Origin: Planctomycetaceae bacterium
GTDB taxonomy: Bacteria; Planctomycetota; Planctomycetia; Planctomycetales; Planctomycetaceae
Reading direction: 5' to 3'
Assembly: GCA_029259815.1 (NCBI GenBank)
Contig: JAJDEJ010000121.1
Location: 1-50,149, forward strand
DNA: 50,149 bases
In this document: positions 27,045 to 36,086 of the stretch, piece by piece
Layout: each line of letters starts with the position of its first letter
Numbering within the stretch: the first letter of the stretch is position 1
Made by a program: the position numbers and the translations under genes
The notes under the pieces: generated by a model
The model's database searches: none
The model's input: only the letters and a program-made list of their open reading frames with translations
What the model was told of the DNA's origin: nothing

Positions 27045-27782
27045 TTAATCCAGAATCTGAATGCGGATGTTGCGCCAGCGGACTTGTTTGCCGACCTTTT
27101 CGGCGTTGTTGCCGATGCCGTGGACTTGCAGGGCGATGATGCCTTTGGAGGTCATGTCGTCTTCAAAGTCGGCTCGCAACTCGCCGTTGAGATAGGTTTT
27201 GATCGAGTCGCCTTGGCATTCGATGCGCGTGAGATTCCAGCCGTGGACGTTGGTGAGTTTTTGTCCCTGGGTTGAGAATTCGTCACCGTCACCGCCGTGA
27301 ATGCCGGGGTAGAGCCAGCCGCGTCGGGCTTCGTCGTAGACGCCGACGGACCACATGCGGTTACGTTCGGGTTCGACGTCGATCTCGGATTGATAGCCAT
27401 GCACACGGTCGGCCGGGACTTTGCGTGTCTTGCCATCCTTGCCGGTGACTTCGGTGTCTTCGTCGTAGAACAAGCTGCGAAATTGAATGCCCGAGTTGAG
27501 GACCGGGTCGACCTTCCACCAGCACTCGAAGATGAAGTCGCCGTATTGCTCTGTGGTGCAGAGGAAACTGTTGCCCGTGTCGGGAACAGACGTGCCCACG
27601 ATGCAGCCGTCTTCGACGGTGTACTTCGCATCGCCACTGTGTTGCTCCCAGCCATCGAGTGTTTCGCCATCGAAAAGGGAATGCCATTGAGGCCCGCTTG
27701 ACTCCTCAGCGCTAAGCGAGTGGGAAGCGGCGACGAGGACGAGCAGGGCACACAGACACTGATGGAGGCGACAAGACAACAT
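27045..27782 (-). CDS. Exported DUF1080 (3-keto-disaccharide hydrolase family) protein
   Basis: The 245-residue protein has an N-terminal signal (CLCALLVLVAASHSLSAEES) and one DUF1080 domain. Its jelly-roll signatures are visible: WHSLFDGETLDGWEQHSGDA, GNSFLCTTEQYGDFIFECWW, LNSGIQFRSL and the C-terminal GIIALQVHG. DUF1080 proteins are hugely expanded in planctomycetes, and some act on 3-keto sugars; which substrate this one takes is unknown. It stands alone between spacers. Length is typical for a single-domain member. Confidence 0.92.
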   Translation of the reverse strand: MLSCRLHQCLCALLVLVAASHSLSAEESSGPQWHSLFDGETLDGWEQHSGDAKYTVEDGCIVGTSVPDTGNSFLCTTEQYGDFIFECWWKVDPVLNSGIQFRSLFYDEDTEVTGKDGKTRKVPADRVHGYQSEIDVEPERNRMWSVGVYDEARRGWLYPGIHGGDGDEFSTQGQKLTNVHGWNLTRIECQGDSIKTYLNGELRADFEDDMTSKGIIALQVHGIGNNAEKVGKQVRWRNIRIQILD

Positions 27783-28102
27783 GGATGGTGACTCTCTTTC
27801 GGCGGGTCAAATCGTGATGGGACCGATCATGCTTTGATGCGGGATTCAATGCAGACACATTGCTGTTCCATCATGCCGTGGCTTGCGTCTCTTGCCAAGG
27901 CGCATGACGTGAGTCCGCCAACATCTCAAGTTGTGGCCTTCCACTGTTGACGCGTCGGCCATGTTGCGTTCAAATTCGAGGCAGAGAGTCACCGGTCGCT
28001 CGGCTCGCTCGGCACATTGATATTCTTCGATGTGCATCGTGAGGTTTATTGGGCTACATTCATTTCGAGGCCATTGACCGACACTCGTTGGAAAGGCTTT
28101 TC
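27783..28102. other. Spacer between divergent genes
   Basis: About 320 bases hold the promoters of the DUF1080 gene and the zinc-finger gene. No gene, strong hairpin or repeat was seen. The GGAAAGG ribosome site of the right-hand gene lies at about 28090. Confidence 0.45.
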
Positions 28103-28336
28103 ATGCCCGCAGCATCATGCGATTTTTGTGATCAACCAGCCGTCATTCATGAGACATTGGCACGTGCGAATGTCGTGAAGGTGCGGCATCTCTGTCGGAC
28201 TCACGGGCTGCGCCTGTGGCGGTCGGCCGTCGATCCAGCGATCGAGCAGGCGATGCGGGCCAGCAACAAGCCATCCTTGAAGACCGTGCCAGCGACGACT
28301 CCGGTTGAATTCAAGCGACATCGGAGCGATCACTGA
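28103..28336 (+). CDS. Small zinc-finger protein with McsA-like N-terminus
   Basis: The 77-residue product has a CDFC motif (residues 6-9) followed by PAVIHET and, later, HLCRTHG. Together these resemble the N-terminal zinc finger of McsA, the activator of the McsB protein arginine kinase. The second half of McsA (the UvrB/UvrC motif and further CxxC pair) is absent, so this is only a partial match. GGAAAGG lies just before the ATG at 28103. The gene is convergent with the antiporter gene; 28351-28381 forms a hairpin in the gap. Function is unknown beyond likely metal binding. Confidence 0.7.
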   Translation: MPAASCDFCDQPAVIHETLARANVVKVRHLCRTHGLRLWRSAVDPAIEQAMRASNKPSLKTVPATTPVEFKRHRSDH

Positions 28337-28350
28337 TGGCAAGACCACTC

Positions 28351-28381
28351 GGGACGCATGCTGATACTGATTGAGCGTCCC
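28351..28381. terminator. Short hairpin between convergent genes
   Basis: GGGACGC at 28351-28357 pairs with GCGTCCC at 28375-28381. It lies 14 bases after one stop codon and 16 before the other, in the position of a bidirectional terminator. No T-run is present, so confidence is limited. Confidence 0.4.
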
Positions 28382-28397
28382 GCTCACGCTGCGGCTG

Positions 28398-30263
28398 TCA
28401 GGATTCGCCGTTCTCTGAGTCCGAGTTTGACTGTTCCTCTTCCGCGACTTCCACCGGATCGACCAGAGCGATGACGGTTTGTCCCGGCTTGGGTGCCATT
28501 TCATCGTCGACGGTCACGACTTTCAGTTGACCGCTCTCGTTGATGACAAATAACAGGATCGCAGTTCCCTGGTATCTTCGCTGAAAGGCTTCATAGTTGA
28601 ACTCTTCGGTGAGCTTCGTGATCTTGACAATCGCCCCTTGCTCGAACCGCTCGTTGAGGAGCTGATTGATCACGTCTTCCCCAAACAGGAGTCGAGCCCG
28701 CACACTCTGTGGAGCCGACTCCTGTTTCTCGCTTCTGCGATGGGGGAAGATCTGATACACCTCGGCGCGACCGAACAAGCTCCTCAGGTGTAATGCCGCC
28801 AGTGAGTTCACTTCGTCGTTGGGTGTCATCGCCAGAAAGCGGCCAATGCCGCCGAGGTTGAGACGTTCGAGCAGGCGTTCGGACAGAATGTTGCCCTCTC
28901 GGGTTGGTAATCCTTCCATGCGAGCGGCCTGAATGTTCCAGCGGTTGACGTCGACCAATAGCACTTGGAATCCTGCGTCCTGGAGGGCGTGTGCAATGGC
29001 TCGAACGCCCGCGTGTGCTCCGGCGATGAGGACGCCTTGCGGATTCTCGACCGCCAGTCCGAGTTTTTTTGCGAGCGGAAACGCAGTGAAACCGTAGACA
29101 CAAACCGTGCCAATGATGATCAGAAATGTGGCCGGCACGAGCCCCGTGCCTTCGTCATCCATCCGCAATGCGAAGACCGACGACACGGCGGCGGCGACAA
29201 TCCCGCGGGGAGCGAGCCAGGAAATGAACACCTTCTCCTGCCACGTCAGACTCGACCGCATTGTGGACAGCCACACCGACAGCGGCCGCACGACAAGAAT
29301 CATTGCCACAAGAAACGCAACGCCTCGCCAACCGAGCATGCTGAACCCGGCCATGTCCAGCCGGGCAGACAGCAGGATGAACAGAGTCGAAATCAGCAAG
29401 ACACTCAGGTTCTCTTTGAACTCGAGAATATGTTCGATATCCGTACCCGGCTGGTTCGCCAGAACGACGCCCATCACGGTGACGGCGACGAGTCCGCACT
29501 CGTGTTGGATGAGGTTCGATGCGGTGAACGCCGCGACGACGAACATCAGCGTGACGGGATTCTGGAGATGATCGGGGATCGTGTGCCGTCGCAGGAGCCA
29601 CCCCAACCCAAGCCCCGCGATGGCCCCGATGCCTCCGCCAGCGACGATCGTTTTAAGGAGCCCCAGTGTCGCTGCTACGCCTGCACCCTCAAACGCGGTG
29701 ATCGTTCCGCCATTGAGCCAAGTGGCGCGGGCCTCGGCTCCGGCTTCAAACACCAGCACGGCGAGGACCGCACCGATCGGATCGATAACGATGCCCTCCC
29801 ATCTCGCAATCGAACCGACACGGCCAATCGGGCGAATTTGACGGAGCAGGGGACCGATGACTGTCGGCCCGGTCACAACCAGAATGGACCCCAGAAGCAG
29901 CGACTTGAGCCACCCGAATCCCAAGAGGAAGTGTGCCAGCAATGTGCCGCCTCCCCATGTCGTCAACACGCCGATGGTCAAGAGGCTCAGTAGTGAGCCG
30001 CCAATTTCACCCAGTTCACGAAACCGCAGGTTGAGACTGCCCTCAAACAGGATGACGGCGACAGCGAGTGAGACGGCGGGGAAGAGGACGTCGCCGAGCA
30101 TCTCGTCCGGGTGCAAGAAACCGGTGACAGGTCCGGCGATGATCCCAAAGGCGAGCAGAAACAAGATCGACGGCAGCCGTAACCACGACCCGATCCACTG
30201 AGCAGCCGTGCCCAGCAAGAACAGAGCGGCGATCGCCACTCCCAGATGTTCGCCGTGTTCCAT
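28398..30263 (-). CDS. CPA-type Na+/H+ antiporter with RCK-like regulatory domain
   Basis: The 621-residue inner-membrane protein has about twelve transmembrane segments in its first 400 residues. Characteristic pieces are LRLPSILFLLAFGIIAGPVT, ILVVTGPTVIGPLLRQI and EGIVIDPIGAVLAVLVF. The last corresponds to the ion-binding segment, where NhaP-type exchangers have ND; here Asn is replaced by Ile (VID), a single-Asp site more like some K+/H+ or NhaG-type variants. The C-terminal part is cytoplasmic: an RCK/TrkA-N Rossmann domain (VLIAGAHAGVRAIAHALQDA, then LLVDVNRWN) and a TrkA-C-like tail. Ligand-gated control of monovalent cation exchange is inferred. No strong ribosome site was seen; it is downstream of pdxJ, separated by a palindrome. 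Confidence 0.9.
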   Translation of the reverse strand: MEHGEHLGVAIAALFLLGTAAQWIGSWLRLPSILFLLAFGIIAGPVTGFLHPDEMLGDVLFPAVSLAVAVILFEGSLNLRFRELGEIGGSLLSLLTIGVLTTWGGGTLLAHFLLGFGWLKSLLLGSILVVTGPTVIGPLLRQIRPIGRVGSIARWEGIVIDPIGAVLAVLVFEAGAEARATWLNGGTITAFEGAGVAATLGLLKTIVAGGGIGAIAGLGLGWLLRRHTIPDHLQNPVTLMFVVAAFTASNLIQHECGLVAVTVMGVVLANQPGTDIEHILEFKENLSVLLISTLFILLSARLDMAGFSMLGWRGVAFLVAMILVVRPLSVWLSTMRSSLTWQEKVFISWLAPRGIVAAAVSSVFALRMDDEGTGLVPATFLIIIGTVCVYGFTAFPLAKKLGLAVENPQGVLIAGAHAGVRAIAHALQDAGFQVLLVDVNRWNIQAARMEGLPTREGNILSERLLERLNLGGIGRFLAMTPNDEVNSLAALHLRSLFGRAEVYQIFPHRRSEKQESAPQSVRARLLFGEDVINQLLNERFEQGAIVKITKLTEEFNYEAFQRRYQGTAILLFVINESGQLKVVTVDDEMAPKPGQTVIALVDPVEVAEEEQSNSDSENGES

Positions 30264-30365
30264 GAGAGTTGTGGCCGTGAGTGATGTTGTGGCCGTGAGT
30301 GATCATGACCAGAAGTGGCGGCAAGTTAGCACTCTGCCCTCTCACATCACAACTCAAGCGCGACC

Positions 30366-30438
30366 TGTAGCTGAACTCGCAAGAGTTCAGAATTCCAAGA
30401 GGTTTCAAAGCGGCTGAATTCTGGCGAATCCAGCTACA
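30366..30438. repeat. Dispersed hairpin, copy 2 (GTAGCTGAACTCGC type)
   Basis: The two arms (starting at GTAGCTGAACTCGC and ending GCGAATCCAGCTAC) are inverted with a few mismatches. It matches the hairpin at 12106-12180. It lies between pdxJ and the antiporter gene. Confidence 0.75.
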
Positions 30439-30453
30439 TTTTTTGCTCATAGC

Positions 30454-31170
30454 TTATCGAGCAACGAGTGACTTCATCTCGGCGACAGCTTCCGTGAAGC
30501 CGACCATCACGGCTCGGGCGACGATGCTATGTCCGATGTTGAGTTCGCACAGATCGGGGATGTCAGCAATGCGGCTGACATTGCGGTACGTCAGGCCGTG
30601 TCCCATGTGCAACACGAGTCCCTGACGCACGGCGTGTTCGCCCGCTTTGACGAGTGTCAGGAATTCTCGCTCCTGCGATTTCTCGTCGGCCGCATCGGCG
30701 TAACGCCCGGTGTGCAGTTCGACCGCTGCGACTCCCAACTCCTTCGCCGCATCAATCTGGCGTTCGTCCGGATCGATGAACAGACTGACTTCGACGCCAC
30801 CTTCTGTCAGCCGATTGGCACACTCTCGCACGCGGTCTCGATTGCCAATGACGTCCAGCCCCCCTTCAGTCGTGACCTCTTCCCGCTTCTCCGGCACGAG
30901 CGAGACCTGCCCCGGCTGCACATCGAGCGCGATGTTTGTCATCTCGTCCGTGGCGGCCATCTCGAGGTTCATCTTGACCTGCACGGTCTCCTTCATCACC
31001 CGCAGGTCGCGATCTTGAATGTGTCGCCGGTCTTCGCGGAGATGCAAGGTGATGCTATCCGCTCCGCCCAACTCGGCCAGCGCCGCCGCCCAGACCGGGT
31101 CCGGCTCGTTCGTCCGCCGCGCCTGACGGACTGTGGCCACGTGATCGATGTTGACGCCAAGGGCGGGCAT
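30454..31170 (-). CDS. pdxJ: Pyridoxine 5'-phosphate synthase
   Basis: The 238-residue enzyme condenses 3-amino-2-oxopropyl phosphate with 1-deoxyxylulose 5-phosphate to pyridoxine 5'-phosphate, the final ring-closing step of the DXP-dependent B6 pathway. Its TIM-barrel signatures are clear: [16 protein letters not shown] at the N-terminus, [41 protein letters not shown] and [11 protein letters not shown]. Length is typical. TTGGAG lies nine bases before the ATG. No pdxA is present in the window. Confidence 0.97.
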   Translation of the reverse strand: MPALGVNIDHVATVRQARRTNEPDPVWAAALAELGGADSITLHLREDRRHIQDRDLRVMKETVQVKMNLEMAATDEMTNIALDVQPGQVSLVPEKREEVTTEGGLDVIGNRDRVRECANRLTEGGVEVSLFIDPDERQIDAAKELGVAAVELHTGRYADAADEKSQEREFLTLVKAGEHAVRQGLVLHMGHGLTYRNVSRIADIPDLCELNIGHSIVARAVMVGFTEAVAEMKSLVAR

Positions 31171-31259
31171 GGTCGGTACTCCAAGGGAAATGGTCGAAGG
31201 TTGAGTGTTGAGAGTTGAGGGTCGATGGTCAAGAGCGGGGTTGCCCGGTCAGCGTCCGT

Positions 31260-31535
31260 ATGACATCGTACGTCGCACCAAGGTTCAGGCTGACGATTCC
31301 GGAGACACCCTTTTTGCCCGCAGAGCAGATTTTCATCGGACTGACGACAGCCATCCTTTGCGGAATCGGGCTCTACCGGGAGTATTGGTTTCTCACAGAG
31401 ACAAGCAAAGGGCGTTGGCTCGCCAAAGCGTTTGGATTACTCACAGCGTTGTGGATTCTCCGCAGCTTGTTGGCTCTGGGCGTGATCTTCGGCCTGTCGC
31501 TTTCTCTGGGAATCATCAACCCCGTTCGCTGGTAA
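31260..31535 (+). CDS. Small two-helix membrane protein
   Basis: The 91-residue product from the ATG at 31260 has two hydrophobic helices (EQIFIGLTTAILCGIGLY and LLTALWILRSLLALGVIFGL) joined by a short polar loop. A TTG at 31215 gives a longer frame. Neither start has a strong ribosome site. It is divergent from pdxJ and convergent with the FG-GAP gene. No family was recognised; the hydrophobic pattern is the main support for it being real. Confidence 0.5.
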   Translation: MTSYVAPRFRLTIPETPFLPAEQIFIGLTTAILCGIGLYREYWFLTETSKGRWLAKAFGLLTALWILRSLLALGVIFGLSLSLGIINPVRW

Positions 31536-31565
31536 CGAACATCGTCGCTTGCGGTTTCGCACGGC

Positions 31566-32777
31566 TTACCGGGTGGGATTCTCGTACCAGATGACGCCCA
31601 GGTTATCCCGCTCCTCACACGTCATCACATCAAGGTCTCCGTCAGCATCGAGATCCAGCAACTCCAGACGATCGAATTTGATCCCCAGTTCCGTACCGCT
31701 GATAGGATGCATCTGCCAGTCTCCGGTGATGCTTTCGGTTGCAGACATCCAGAACACCCCGTGTTTGTCCTTCGCAATAGCCGTGGAGACGACGAGATCG
31801 GCTTTGCCATCCCTGTTGATATCCCCGACGACAACGGCTTTTCCGGCACCACCTTCTACCGGCAGGGGAATCACGTACGACTCCCACGCCTCCTGGCCGA
31901 ACGACCTTCGATAGACCTGCAAGCCCGAGACACGTGACTGAGCAACGATTTCATGTCTCGCATCACCGTCGAGATCTCCGACTCCCAGGAACATCATCTC
32001 CAGATCGGTTCCGCCGATCGTGTGCAACGGCCACTTGCCCTCGGGTGAGCCCGCCTCGGGCGAGCCAGTGTTCTCCAACCACTTGACGCCCCGCGTCTGT
32101 TCCCTACGGTCCGAGTAGAGAACATCCGCATCACCATCCTCGTCCATGTCGACGGCCCGCAGCGACATGATCCAGCCGGCCTGCGTGAGCGGCGACAGCG
32201 TCCATTGCGAAACGTCGCGCGGCTCCCCTCCCGGCGACAGCCGACTGATCGTCGCACCCCGACCCTTTGACCCCACAATGAGTGTGACCTCACCTTCATC
32301 GAACCGTAGTGGCAGACAATACATCCACATCTGTTGACCCGCCGTCGCAGGAATCGCCTGCGTCTCCCACGCAGCCGCTTGCCAGTACAGATCGACATCA
32401 CTCGGTGCCCAGTGGACGAACACGGTGCGAGTCTTGCCTTCACAGCAACTGATGACATCCATCGCTCCGTCACGGTCCACATCCACGAAGACGGCATCCT
32501 CTGGGGAGTTGACACGCCCGACCTCTACCGACGGCCACTTCTCCTTTGCGAGTGTAGCCCCGGGATTGCGGCAGATGCGAATCACTCCCCCCTCTTCCCA
32601 TCCGGTGACGACATCCATCAACCCATCGCCGTCCACATCCGCCAACCGCACGCCGTCCGCGCCTTGAGAGGCATCATCGATCGTATGCATCGCCCAAGGT
32701 TTCTCATCGCCATCGGAGAGCCGGGCAACACAGAGGAGAATCGTGAATGCAAGAAGAGGATTCAGTAAACGAGTCAT
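31566..32777 (-). CDS. Secreted FG-GAP/VCBS repeat protein
   Basis: The 403-residue product has a signal peptide (LLNPLLAFTILLCVARLSDG) and then a beta-propeller of FG-GAP/VCBS blades. Calcium-binding loops of the form DxDxDGxxD are repeated: LADVDGDGLMDVVTG, FVDVDRDGAMDVISC, AVDMDEDGDADVLYS, VGDINRDGKADLVVS, LLDLDADGDLDVMTC. Such proteins are extracellular and bind ligands or help adhesion. The start at 32777 puts the signal first; the frame is open to 32825. It lies 78 bases downstream of the peptidase gene on the same strand and may share its transcript. Confidence 0.85.
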   Translation of the reverse strand: MTRLLNPLLAFTILLCVARLSDGDEKPWAMHTIDDASQGADGVRLADVDGDGLMDVVTGWEEGGVIRICRNPGATLAKEKWPSVEVGRVNSPEDAVFVDVDRDGAMDVISCCEGKTRTVFVHWAPSDVDLYWQAAAWETQAIPATAGQQMWMYCLPLRFDEGEVTLIVGSKGRGATISRLSPGGEPRDVSQWTLSPLTQAGWIMSLRAVDMDEDGDADVLYSDRREQTRGVKWLENTGSPEAGSPEGKWPLHTIGGTDLEMMFLGVGDLDGDARHEIVAQSRVSGLQVYRRSFGQEAWESYVIPLPVEGGAGKAVVVGDINRDGKADLVVSTAIAKDKHGVFWMSATESITGDWQMHPISGTELGIKFDRLELLDLDADGDLDVMTCEERDNLGVIWYENPTR

Positions 32778-32855
32778 TGTGATGAGTTCTTTGGATACGG
32801 AGTATGAAACTGATCGAGGCGACACTCCTTCTCTCTCCGATGGAGAATACCAGCA

Positions 32856-33557
32856 TCAGAGAAGGAGCGACCGTTCCTCAATCAGGTTGTCGGAATCACG
32901 GTCGACCATGTACGCACCTGTCGTTTCGTCCAATCTGACGATGCCTGTGGGAGACCGGTCGATGTAGTGCACACCGACGCAGTCGTCGATCGCGATGCCC
33001 GGTTGGATGCGGCCTTCTTTGAGAAGTCGATGATACTCGGGGCGACGGTCGGCTTCGCCGTTGTAGTGGGGGCAGCAGCTGTCGGGGAGGAAGCCGAGAC
33101 AGTCCAGAGCTTCGAGACGATCTGCGTAGGAGTCGGTGACGCCCTGCTCGAACCAGCAAATGGCCCCCGCACTCCAGCCGCAAAGGACCGTGCCGCGCTC
33201 CCACGCATCGCGGAGCAGTGCGGGCAGATCCCATTCCCGCCAGACGGCCAGCATACTTTTCGTGTTGCCTCCACCGACGAGAATGACATCCTGTGCTGCG
33301 ATCCACTCGCTCACATCAGGTGTCCGTGCGAACAACGGTAGATGTGATCGCACACATGTCAATCCGTCGGAGATCTCCTCAAACCGTTGCACATACGCAG
33401 CAGCATCCCCACTGGCAGTGGCGATGAACCCGATCTTCGGTCGCGACTGTCCTGTCAGCTGGAGGCAGTAGTCAATCAGCGGTCCGTTGTCTCGCTCACG
33501 ACTCAGGCCTCCGATCGCGACGATGTGACGTTGAGGCGGGTACGATTGCGTCGGCAT
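32856..33557 (-). CDS. Peptidase E-like serine peptidase (S51)
   Basis: The 233-residue cytosolic protein belongs to family S51 (dipeptidase E and cyanophycinase). The nucleophile elbow is CGWSAGAICWF, with the catalytic Ser in GWSAG near residue 132. Upstream is VILVGGGNTKSMLAVWRE, and downstream SCCPHYNGEADRRPEYHRLL, the segment with the family's conserved His/Asn. N-terminal Asp-X dipeptides are the classic substrates; a cyanophycinase role is less likely because the protein is short. GAGG precedes the ATG. It follows the universal stress gene by 12 bases, so they are probably cotranscribed. Confidence 0.88.
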   Translation of the reverse strand: MPTQSYPPQRHIVAIGGLSRERDNGPLIDYCLQLTGQSRPKIGFIATASGDAAAYVQRFEEISDGLTCVRSHLPLFARTPDVSEWIAAQDVILVGGGNTKSMLAVWREWDLPALLRDAWERGTVLCGWSAGAICWFEQGVTDSYADRLEALDCLGFLPDSCCPHYNGEADRRPEYHRLLKEGRIQPGIAIDDCVGVHYIDRSPTGIVRLDETTGAYMVDRDSDNLIEERSLLL

Positions 33558-33569
33558 TGAGCCTCAGTC

Positions 33570-34397
33570 TTACTGTGACAGGAACAGTGAGCGGTCGGAC
33601 TCGCGGATGATGTCCATCACCGTGCCGCCGAAGAACCAGCGGGCGAGGCCGCTGTGGTCACTGTTACCGAGCACAATGAGATCCGCTTCGGACTCGACCG
33701 CGTGGGGTAGGAGTGTCTGATTCATCGGCCCTTCCAGGACATGGCAATTCGGCTCGACGCCGTGGCGATGGCAGTATCTCGTTGCTTCGGACAGCAGGCG
33801 TTGACTGCGATCGTCATTGTCGAAGCAGACAATTTCCAACACCGACTCGGCGCAGATATGGAGACGGACGAATTGTTTGAGAGTGCGAGCCGAGTCCGCT
33901 GCTCCGCTCAGGGCAGCGAGGACGCGTTTGACAGGACGGTACTCGTCTGAAACCGCAAGGATCGGTCTCACACCCTGTTCGACGAGCCGAATCAACTCCT
34001 CACTGCCCGACTCCAGACTCGTGTCCTCAAAGGAAAGGTTGGTGCCGCAGATGAACAGGTCGTAGAACTGAAACTCCTCGACGGTCTCCACCATCGAGTC
34101 CCCCTCGCGTTCGACGATCTGGAAGGGGATGCCTTGTGCCGAGCAGCGATGACGGAGTTCCTCGACGGCAGCCAGCATGACTTCTCGGGCGTCAGCCACG
34201 CTTTGTCGACGCAGTTCGCGTGCCCAGCCCGCAGCAGCAATCCCCTGCAACCGTCCGACAACTGTCGAAAGTCCGCCCGACTCCTCAACAACAGCCGTTA
34301 ACTCTGCCTGATGGCGAAGAGCGAGGTCGGTTGCCTGTTGGACAATGCCCGTCACCCGCTGAGTGTCACTGAGATCAACCAGGATACGTTTGATCAT
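33570..34397 (-). CDS. Tandem universal stress protein
   Basis: The 275-residue cytosolic protein has two UspA-like halves. The first begins MIKRILVDLSDTQRVTGIVQ; the second ends with DLIVLGNSDHSGLARWFFGG, a diverged form of the GxxGx9G(S/T) ATP-binding loop, so nucleotide binding is uncertain. AAGGTGGTGAC lies right before the ATG at 34397; the frame is open to 34550 but that part is not Usp-like. Such proteins rise under starvation or stress. It is the first gene of a likely two-gene unit with the S51 peptidase. Confidence 0.85.
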   Translation of the reverse strand: MIKRILVDLSDTQRVTGIVQQATDLALRHQAELTAVVEESGGLSTVVGRLQGIAAAGWARELRRQSVADAREVMLAAVEELRHRCSAQGIPFQIVEREGDSMVETVEEFQFYDLFICGTNLSFEDTSLESGSEELIRLVEQGVRPILAVSDEYRPVKRVLAALSGAADSARTLKQFVRLHICAESVLEIVCFDNDDRSQRLLSEATRYCHRHGVEPNCHVLEGPMNQTLLPHAVESEADLIVLGNSDHSGLARWFFGGTVMDIIRESDRSLFLSQ

Positions 34398-34649
34398 GTC
34401 ACCACCTTCGCTGAGAAAGAGACTTGAGACGCCCGAATGGCAAACGTCCTGAGCGTCTGAACCGCCCGAATTGACGCTGGCGGAGTTGATCAGTGCGAGA
34501 GGGGAGGTGAAGAAATAAGAACGTATCCAGTATGCGCTCTGGCCCGCCAAATCTCAAACAATTCCGCAGGCATTCGGCGGTCGTGTCCGATTTGTCAAAC
34601 TGGGGATGATGTCTTCGATTCCGTCGAGAGAATTCTGGCTGAAACGGAT

Positions 34650-35625
34650 GTAGGCGCTGATTGGTGGTGGTGCGGATGTTCAGAAGGATACCCTCCATGG
34701 GTGTGTGTCGTTGTCTTGAGGTTTGGAACCTCTCGCATCACGAGATGCTGAACCTGGTCCAGGATGTGGGCGGAGACGTCGATGCCCAGGCGGAGGTCCA
34801 GGCGTGGGCCGCCTCGTCTGACAAGCACTGGCCGGCTGCCCAGACCACGCCACGGCGGGTCTCCCTCAGCGTTGATGGAATCATGTACTGCACGAACGAG
34901 CGGGAGCCGCCCCCCGATGATCCGCAGCGACAGCGGCTGAAGTGGCAGCAGATGCGGGTCGGCTGCATCGACTGGCAGGACGAACACGAGCGGTGGCACA
35001 AGCAGATGATCTGGGGCCGTGAAGAGGCGTCAGCCTTCGGAGCCAGCCTGGATCGACTCGCTTGTCGCTGCGGCTATCGCGAGGCCGAGGAGAAACTCTT
35101 CGCCGCCGACGGGGGCGAGTGGTGTTGGAACATTCATCAGCAATACTTCGCCGCCGCCCAAGGCCTCCTCGACTGGTCTCACGCCAGCGAACAGGTTTGG
35201 GACACCGCCCGCGTGCTGCATCCCGACGACGATGACGCCCGCCGCCAATGGGCCCGGCAGGCACTCACCTGTCTACACAAAGGAGGTGGCTGCGGCCTGC
35301 TCGCGTGGCTCACCGAAGAACGCTCCCGCTGGCGACGCGCCAAAGGCCAAGCCGTCGGCAAGCTGCTGAACTCCATCCCCTCCCCGAATCGATCGCACGG
35401 ATTATCCCACTTACCGCAACCACGGCTGGCAGATCGGCAGCGGCATGATCGAATCGACCGCGAAGCCACTCGTCGGCTTGCGGCTCAAAGGCCCCGGCCT
35501 GCACGGGAGCGAACGAGGCGCCCTGGCCATCACCGACCTGCGAGCCACCGACCTCAACGGCCACTGGCACCAACTCTGGACCACCCTCACACTGAACGCC
35601 TGAACCACCACCAATGACGGACTAC
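34650..35625 (+). mobile_element. Dead ISKra4-type insertion sequence
   Basis: The element is bounded by imperfect inverted repeats at 34650-34670 and 35605-35625 (17 of 21 positions match; the inner 11, ATTGGTGGTGG, are perfect). Only about 980 bases remain between the ends, and the transposase inside lacks its N-terminus and is frameshifted. No clear target-site duplication was found (flanks differ). It lies between the universal stress gene and the rpoD leader and cannot move by itself. Confidence 0.75.
34661..35603 (+). pseudogene. ISKra4-family transposase remnant, N-truncated and frameshifted
   Basis: The 5' frame reads LSHHEMLNLVQDVGGDVDAQ, then VSLSVDGIMYCTN, LACRCGYREAEEKLFAADGG, EWCWNIHQQYF and LLDWSHASEQVWDTA, the typical ISKra4 core. 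A +1 frameshift at about 35374-35386 breaks it after AKGQAVGKLLNSIP. The next frame then continues with RIDRTDYPTYRNHGWQIGSG, MIESTAKPLVGLRLKGPGLH and ALAITDLRATDLNG, ending at TGA 35603. At least the first 100 or so residues of a normal transposase are missing, replaced by the left terminal repeat. It is inactive. Confidence 0.9.
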
Positions 35626-35852
35626 ACCCGTCGCCGTTGGCTCGCGGCTCAGGGGGACATCGGTCGGTCAAGAGAGGTTCCTGCAATCGGCCTCATTTCG
35701 GGAATCTGGGGGAGTAAAACCTTGGTCACCCGTTGACGTTCGGGGAGAGCGTGCGTAGTAATTCCTGTGAGGAACGGAATTTCCGGAAAATTCATCCGAC
35801 CGGCAGAAATTGCGTTTACCGAAGGGGGTGTTGTGGTAGCATAGTGGACTTG

Positions 35853-35875
35853 ACGCCTGCGAGGCGTTGTTTTGT
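35853..35875 (+). terminator. Possible small terminator or leader hairpin
   Basis: ACGCCT at 35853-35858 pairs with AGGCGT at 35862-35867, followed by TGTTTTGT. CTTGAC and GTCAAG further out can extend the stem. This could end a transcript leaving the IS remnant, or be part of a structured rpoD leader. Confidence 0.35.
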
Positions 35876-35940
35876 CAAGGGTGATCACAAATCGCAGCAG
35901 TACGTTGCGAGGTGACATCCAAGGACGGCAGAACCAACCT

Positions 35941-36005
35941 GGGAATCAACGCATGGCGGATTCCCGGTTCTCGGGGAGATGGTAAGGATGCTGCCGATGA
36001 GAACC
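35941..36005 (+). other. Two adjacent hairpins in the rpoD leader
   Basis: GGGAATC at 35941-35947 pairs with GATTCCC at 35959-35965. Immediately after, GGTTCTC at 35966-35972 pairs with GAGAACC at 35999-36005. The pair could form a folded leader RNA or small RNA upstream of rpoD. No known RNA family was recognised. Confidence 0.4.
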
Positions 36006-36086
36006 TGCAAGCTTAGGCCGTATGGCCCGACTTCTTCATTCACCGACCTCGGGTCACCAATGTTCGACCTCTGGTCCCTCCTGAGT

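Noticed and set aside
28965-29993. 342-residue plus-strand frame opposite the antiporter gene
   Set aside because: Antisense to transmembrane segments, giving a very polar Gln/Asp/Arg-rich product with no domain.
34511-34749. Frame with CPICQ and WWWCGCSEG upstream of the transposase core
   Set aside because: It has no start codon or ribosome site and crosses the left terminal repeat, so it is probably a chance frame.
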